64,000 bases of DNA from Falsiroseomonas algicola (GTDB lineage Bacteria; Pseudomonadota; Alphaproteobacteria; Acetobacterales; Acetobacteraceae). The stretch spans positions 62,001 through 126,000 of the forward strand of contig NZ_JAAIKB010000011.1 in the NCBI RefSeq assembly GCF_011040385.1, written 5' to 3'. Both the position numbers and the translations under genes were made by a program. Below are positions 58,560 to 64,000 of the stretch, one piece after another; the first letter of the stretch is position 1; the number at the start of each line of letters is the position of its first letter. The notes beneath the pieces are model-generated. The model was not told the origin of the DNA. It searched no databases and saw nothing but the letters and a program-made list of their open reading frames with translations.

Positions 58560-60220
58560 GACCCATCCTCCGCCATGCGCAGAACATCCACCTTCACCAG
58601 CCAGGCCAGCGCGCGCGCCAGCCGCGCCGCGCGCGCGGGCGGCACGGCCGCCGCCATCGCGGCCACCGTCGCCGGCCCGCCTTCCAGCACGGCCAGCGCA
58701 GCCTGGAAACCCGCCTCCGCCGGCAGCAATTCGCGTCGCGGTGCCACCCCGGGGATGGCCGCCAGCGCGGTGAGCCGCGCCACCGCCGCCGCCGCATCGG
58801 GGATGCCGGGTGCCAGGCGGAGCCGCGTCTGCCCGCCGAGCCGCCGCGTCGGATAATCCGCGAAGAGCACCGCCGGGTCCGCCCGCCGCGGCGAGTCGCC
58901 GGTGCCCGGCTTCGCCTTGCCGCGGATCGCGCCCAGTTCCGCCCAGAGCGCGCGGTACTGCCCGATGACCACGGACCAGTCGAACAGCGCCGCCGCCCGC
59001 TGCCGCCCGGCCTCCCCCATCCGCGCCCGCAGCCCGGCATCGGCGACCAGCGCGCGGAAGGCCTCCTCCGTCGCGCCGACATCGACGGCGGTGAACTGCG
59101 CCGCGCCGGCGATGTAGCTGTCATAGCTGTCGAGCGTGGCTTCGTGCCGCGCCGCCAGGTCGCCCATCGGCCCGCCCATCAGGGTCGGTACGCGGAAGCC
59201 GGTGACGCCGTGCTCCACCGTGTCGCGCAGCCCGTCCCAATCCGTCGCCACCACCGGCAGCCCCGCCGCCATCGCCTCCACCGGCGCCAGGCCGAAGGTC
59301 TCCTGGACGTTGTCGGACAGCAGGGTGAAGGCATCGGCCGCCGACCAGATGGCCTGGCGCACCTCCGGCTTCCGGCCATCCACGTGATGGATCGCGAGTT
59401 GCGGGCACAGCGCCTGCGCCATCGCCTGGAAGGCGCCGCGCTGCACCTCATCCGCGAACCAGCCGGAGAGCAGCAGGTGTACCCGCGCGCCCGCCGGCGC
59501 CGCGGCGGCAGCGCGCCCGAGCCCGAGAAACATGGGCAGCGGATGCGCCTTGGCGTGGAAGGACAGCCGCCCGTGATGCAGCACCACCACGTCCCGCGGC
59601 CCGACGCCCAGCCGCCCCCGCCAGAGCGCCCGCGCCGCCTCGTCCCGCGCCAGGGCGGGCACGTCCACACCCAGCGGGATGACCGGCAGGGCAGGGGGCA
59701 CGAAGCGCGTGGCGCCCAGCCGCTGCTTCAGCCACGCGGCCTCGCCTTCCAGCAGCCGCCTCACGGAAGCGCGGACGGCGGCCGAGGTGCAGATCAGCGC
59801 GTCCCAGGGCTGCAACGGGCCCGTGAGCAGATCCGCGATGCTGTCCATCGCGCCGTGGGAGGCGGTGGTATGGGTGATGCCGACCAGCGAGTAGCCCGCC
59901 GCGCCGGTCCGCTGCCGCCGCCAGGCGAAGGGCACCATCTCCGGCCCCGGCAGCATCAGGCAGCCCGTCTCCGCCACCCGGTGCAGCTCCGCCTCCGGCA
60001 CAGCCTCCAGCGCCATGGTGGCGCTGAGGTCGCGGGCCTGCGCCTGGAAGGCCGCCGCATCCGCGGGGCGGGGCACCAGCGCCACCAGCCGGTCGAAGCC
60101 GGAATGCCGCACCATGCCGCGCAGGAAGCCCTCCCCCGCCGCATGCCGCCCCATCAGCCGGGGGCGGGAGGTGTCGTAGCCATCCTTGGCATAGAGGATC
60201 GTGGCGCGCGGCGGGGACAT
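58556..60220 (-). CDS. GT4-type glycosyltransferase
   Basis: About 554 residues. The N-terminal domain accepts the acceptor and the C-terminal Rossmann fold contains ETFGLAPVEAMAAGLPVVATDWDGLRDTV, the E-x7-E motif of retaining GT-B GT4 enzymes. An extra C-terminal stretch of about 170 residues is Ala-rich and helical. The start at 60220 (MSPPRATILYAKDGY) is chosen over an ATG eight codons upstream; neither has a strong ribosome site. It is co-translated with the HAD phosphatase. Product unknown; cell-surface glycan is likely. Confidence 0.85.
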   Translation of the reverse strand: MSPPRATILYAKDGYDTSRPRLMGRHAAGEGFLRGMVRHSGFDRLVALVPRPADAAAFQAQARDLSATMALEAVPEAELHRVAETGCLMLPGPEMVPFAWRRQRTGAAGYSLVGITHTTASHGAMDSIADLLTGPLQPWDALICTSAAVRASVRRLLEGEAAWLKQRLGATRFVPPALPVIPLGVDVPALARDEAARALWRGRLGVGPRDVVVLHHGRLSFHAKAHPLPMFLGLGRAAAAAPAGARVHLLLSGWFADEVQRGAFQAMAQALCPQLAIHHVDGRKPEVRQAIWSAADAFTLLSDNVQETFGLAPVEAMAAGLPVVATDWDGLRDTVEHGVTGFRVPTLMGGPMGDLAARHEATLDSYDSYIAGAAQFTAVDVGATEEAFRALVADAGLRARMGEAGRQRAAALFDWSVVIGQYRALWAELGAIRGKAKPGTGDSPRRADPAVLFADYPTRRLGGQTRLRLAPGIPDAAAAVARLTALAAIPGVAPRRELLPAEAGFQAALAVLEGGPATVAAMAAAVPPARAARLARALAWLVKVDVLRMAEDGS

Positions 60221-60329
60221 GGCGCCGCAGGCTGCGGGCGGCATGCCCCCCCGTCAACCGGCCGGAACGACCGGCTTCGCCGGTACCGCCCCGTTGCCCG
60301 ATGGGAAGGCGCGGGTTAGTCCCGGGGCC

Positions 60330-61496
60330 ATGGATGCGAAGATCACCCCCGGGAGTGGGGAAGGCCCGCTGCCCGCCTACCGCGCCCGCATCGCGGCGGG
60401 CACCCTGGCCGCGGACCCCGCCCAGGCCCGCGCGGCGGAGGTGCTGCAGGACCTCTGGCGCCGCACCCGCGGCTATGACCCCCACCCGGAGGAGCCGGAA
60501 CAGGGCGGCTTCTTCGCCCGCTTCATGCGACGCAAGCCCGTGGCGGCGGAGGAAGCGCCGGCCGGCACGCCGATGGGCCTCTACCTCGTGGGGGAGGTCG
60601 GGCGCGGCAAGTCCATGCTGATGGACCTGTTCTTCGACTGCGCGGAGGTCCCCCGCAAGCGCCGCATCCACTTCCACCAGTTCATGCAGGATGCCCACCA
60701 GCGCATCCATGCCTGGAAGAAGCAGCATGGCGACACGACGGACCCGATCCCGCCGCTGGCCGACAGCATCACGGCGGAAGCCGCACTGCTCTGCTTCGAC
60801 GAATTCCAGGTGCATGACATCGCCGATGCGATGATCCTCGGCCGGCTGTTCCAGGCGCTCTTCGCGCGCGGCACCGTCGTCGTCGCCACCTCCAACACCG
60901 CGCCCGCCGACCTGTTCAAGGGCCGCCCCGGCCGCGACGCCTTCCTGCCCTTCATCGCGCTGATCTCGCGACGGCTGGAGGTGCTGACGCTGGAAGCCGC
61001 GCGCGACTACCGGCGCGACCGCATCCGCGCCATGCCGACCTGGCACACCCCGGTGGACCACCGTGCCGAACGCGCGCTCGATGCCGCCTTCGCGGAGCTG
61101 ACAGGGGAGCCGCATGGCGCACCCGAACGCCTCACGCTGCTCGGCCGCAGCCTGGAAGTCCCGCAGGCCGCGCGGGGCGTGGCGCGATTCGATTTCGAGT
61201 CGCTCTGCGGCAAGCCGCTCGGTCCCGCGGACTACCTCGCGGTCGCGACGCATTACCACACCGTGCTGCTGGACGGCATTCCGCGCCTGGGGCCGGAGAA
61301 TTTCGACCGTGCGCGGCGCTTCATCACGCTGGTGGACGCGCTCTACGAACATCGCGTGAAGCTCGTCGCCAGCGCGGAAGCGGTGCCTGACCGGCTCTAC
61401 GAACAGGGCGACAACGCCGCGATGTTCGCGCGCACCGCGTCGCGCCTGAACGAGATGCAGAGCCAGGATTGGCTGGGGCTTGCCCACCTGCAGTAG
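60330..61496 (+). CDS. zapE: cell division ATPase ZapE (AFG1-like)
   Basis: 388-residue AFG1/ZapE P-loop ATPase. Walker A is GEVGRGKSML near residue 90 and Walker B is LLCFDEFQV near residue 155, with VVATSNTAPADLFKG as sensor 1. In bacteria it associates with the FtsZ ring under stress; mitochondrial AFG1 acts in protein quality control. The start at 60330 avoids a Pro-rich upstream extension. It precedes mdh-sucC, a common alphaproteobacterial order, separated here by a small secreted-protein gene. Confidence 0.92.
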   Translation: MDAKITPGSGEGPLPAYRARIAAGTLAADPAQARAAEVLQDLWRRTRGYDPHPEEPEQGGFFARFMRRKPVAAEEAPAGTPMGLYLVGEVGRGKSMLMDLFFDCAEVPRKRRIHFHQFMQDAHQRIHAWKKQHGDTTDPIPPLADSITAEAALLCFDEFQVHDIADAMILGRLFQALFARGTVVVATSNTAPADLFKGRPGRDAFLPFIALISRRLEVLTLEAARDYRRDRIRAMPTWHTPVDHRAERALDAAFAELTGEPHGAPERLTLLGRSLEVPQAARGVARFDFESLCGKPLGPADYLAVATHYHTVLLDGIPRLGPENFDRARRFITLVDALYEHRVKLVASAEAVPDRLYEQGDNAAMFARTASRLNEMQSQDWLGLAHLQ

Positions 61497-61529
61497 CCGA
61501 AGTCCCGTGAAACATACGGACATAATGCG

Positions 61530-61558
61530 TTGACAGGCCACGCCGGCGTCCGTCTATT
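61530..61558 (+). promoter_or_regulatory. sigma70-like promoter upstream of secreted-protein gene
   Basis: TTGACA (61530-61535) then a 17-base spacer and TCTATT (61553-61558). A consensus -35 and ideal spacing make this one of the clearest promoters visible. It would give a leader of roughly 90 bases before the ATG at 61656. Confidence 0.5.
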
Positions 61559-61655
61559 GGGCGCGGGAAGTGGCTTCGGATCCAAGGGGGATCCGCGTTG
61601 GGTGACGGGGCGCGAAGCCCTGCATCCGATGACGCAATCGGGGGATAGTATACGC

Positions 61656-62150
61656 ATGCGGTTGGTCCTGCTCGCCCTGTTCTCGCTCGTCCTCGTGGCA
61701 CCGCAGGCGGCCGACGCCGCCAGGCGGGAAGAACCCAGGACCCAGGCGAGCAGGCCGCAGGCCGGCCCCAAGGCGCCCACCACCCGCCCTGCCGCCGCCG
61801 CGGCACCGCGCAGCAGCGCAACCACCGCCCGCCCCGCTACGCGCCAGGCCGCCCGCCCGGCGGCGCGCCCGGCTGCCCGCCCGCAGCAGACCGCCCGCGC
61901 CGGCGATGTCCGCACCCAGCGCACCGGCATCGTGGTGCGCGGCGCCTCCGCCGCCACCGTCTCCCGCGAAGCCGCCGCCAGCTGCACGCGCCGCAACGGC
62001 CGCACCGTCTGCGGCCCGTCCCGCAGCGGCGTCGCCGGCTGGCAGGCGGGCCTGCCCGCGGTGGACTATGCGCAGACCGACTGCCCCGCCGGCACCTTCG
62101 CGACGCTGGCGCGCGGGCATGAGAACGTCGTGCGCTGCATGCCCATCTGA
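61656..62150 (+). CDS. secreted Ala/Pro/Arg-rich protein
   Basis: 164 residues. Signal peptide MRLVLLALFSLVLVAPQAADAA, then a low-complexity region (about 25-100) with repeated TARPA/QAARPAARP units. A compact C-terminal part follows with Cys in SCTRRNGRTVCGP and DCPAGTF...VRCMP, suggesting two disulfides. No family recognised. The strongly basic middle could bind acidic polymers or peptidoglycan. It has its own promoter and terminator, so it is expressed as a single gene between zapE and mdh. Confidence 0.65.
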   Translation: MRLVLLALFSLVLVAPQAADAARREEPRTQASRPQAGPKAPTTRPAAAAAPRSSATTARPATRQAARPAARPAARPQQTARAGDVRTQRTGIVVRGASAATVSREAAASCTRRNGRTVCGPSRSGVAGWQAGLPAVDYAQTDCPAGTFATLARGHENVVRCMPI

Positions 62151-62162
62151 AGGGCATCCTGA

Positions 62163-63383
<1,221 letters not shown>

Positions 63384-63399
63384 TCACGCCAGAATGCCG

Positions 63400-63422
63400 G
63401 CCGGGGGCGCGTAACCCCCGGC
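63400..63422 (+). promoter_or_regulatory. hairpin in mdh-sucC spacer
   Basis: GCCGGGGG / CCCCCGGC, an 8-bp stem with a seven-base loop between mdh and sucC. No T tract follows, so a processing or stabilising element that sets the mdh/sucC ratio is more likely than a full terminator. Confidence 0.4.
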
Positions 63423-63458
63423 TTCTGCCTGCCGAAACCCCTGCCGGGAGCTGACCGG

Positions 63459-64000
63459 ATGAATATCCACGAGTACCAGGCCAAGGAGCTGCTGCGCCGC
63501 TACGGCGTCGCCGTGCTCGATGGCCATGTCGCCTGGACGGCGGATGAGGCGGTGGAAGGGGCGAAGAAGCTGCCCGGCCCCGTCTATGTCGTGAAGTCGC
63601 AGATCCATGCCGGCGGCCGCGGCGCCGGCCGCTTCGCCAATGACCCGAACGGCAAGGGCGGCGTCCGCGTCGTCAAGTCGCTGGACGACGTGAAGGCGGC
63701 GGCCGATGCGATGATCGGCAAGGTGCTCGTCACCAAGCAGACCGGTGAGGCCGGCAAGCTCGTCTCCCGCGTCTATGTGGAAGATGGCTGCGACATCAAG
63801 CGGGAGCTCTATCTGGGCCTGCTGGTGGACCGCGAGACCTCCCGCGTGACGATCATGGCCTCCACCGAAGGCGGCATGGAGATCGAGGAGGTGGCCGCGA
63901 ACCACCCCGAGAAGATCCTGAAGGTCGCGGTGGACCCGGCCTCCGGCATTTCCGGCTTCCATGCCCGGAAGCTCGCCTTCGCGCTGGGCCTCGAGGGCAA
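63459..64000 (+). CDS. sucC: succinyl-CoA synthetase beta subunit (5' part)
   Basis: First 180 codons of ADP/GDP-forming succinyl-CoA ligase subunit beta; the rest lies beyond the window. The ATP-grasp N-terminus [29 protein letters not shown] and [15 protein letters not shown] are diagnostic. GGGAG nine bases upstream supports the ATG. It sits behind mdh, with sucD expected next. Confidence 0.95.
   Translation, partial: MNIHEYQAKELLRRYGVAVLDGHVAWTADEAVEGAKKLPGPVYVVKSQIHAGGRGAGRFANDPNGKGGVRVVKSLDDVKAAADAMIGKVLVTKQTGEAGKLVSRVYVEDGCDIKRELYLGLLVDRETSRVTIMASTEGGMEIEEVAANHPEKILKVAVDPASGISGFHARKLAFALGLEG

Overview
The window is very GC-rich, densely packed chromosomal DNA with strong GC3 bias, so long antisense shadow frames are common. 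Gene content and order point to an alphaproteobacterium of the Rhodospirillales, most likely Acetobacteraceae and Roseomonas-like. The supporting loci are acnA beside ccmAB, carA/yqeY/dnaG/rpoD, zapE-mdh-sucC, trxB divergent from an Lrp gene, and hppA beside ppa. I see no prophage, insertion sequence, CRISPR array or rRNA. The assignment rests on recognised families and synteny, not on a database search.

Layout. 1-6.6 kb: SUV3-type RNA helicase (cut by the window edge), a small membrane protein, an MFS transporter, a metallophosphoesterase with a lipid kinase, and a ParDE-type toxin-antitoxin pair. 6.8-11 kb: aconitase, then ccmA-ccmB. 11-19 kb: a membrane-fusion protein plus a cellulose-synthase-like glycosyltransferase, then a PEP-mutase-family enzyme, a stand-alone BLUF photoreceptor and an MHYT-GGDEF-EAL protein. 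These could form a light to c-di-GMP to exopolysaccharide circuit. 19-25 kb: an unexplained terminator-ended stretch, LysR, trxB, Lrp, a hydrolase, a GFA protein and ilvA.

25-38.6 kb: a tight operon carA-lysE-lysE-small membrane protein-carB-greA on the minus strand. Its CarA carries an N-terminal helix-turn-helix-like domain, and two GGGAA-N5-TTCC sites lie in the carA/yqeY divergent promoter. yqeY, a pentapeptide-repeat protein, dnaG, rpoD and a GNAT gene follow. 38.6-47.6 kb: K+-independent H+-pyrophosphatase and soluble pyrophosphatase, an exported MetX-like hydrolase, a PotABCD-like ABC operon ending in an RraA-like protein, tRNA-Ile(CAU) and intergenic repeats.

47.9-64 kb: questin-oxidase-family and cyclase-family proteins; a probable zinc operon (Zur-box palindrome, ZnuA-like protein, two paralogous outer-membrane barrels, no permease or ATPase); a zinc-ribbon protein; proline iminopeptidase; an HWE sensor kinase; an NleD/M91-like metallopeptidase; a HAD phosphatase with a GT4 glycosyltransferase; then zapE, a secreted Ala/Pro/Arg-rich protein, mdh and the start of sucC.

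The most interesting items are the HTH-CarA fusion with its paired palindromes, the Zur-box operon pairing a zinc-binding protein with two barrels, the exporter genes inside the carAB operon, the split BLUF/c-di-GMP pair, and the effector-like M91 peptidase.
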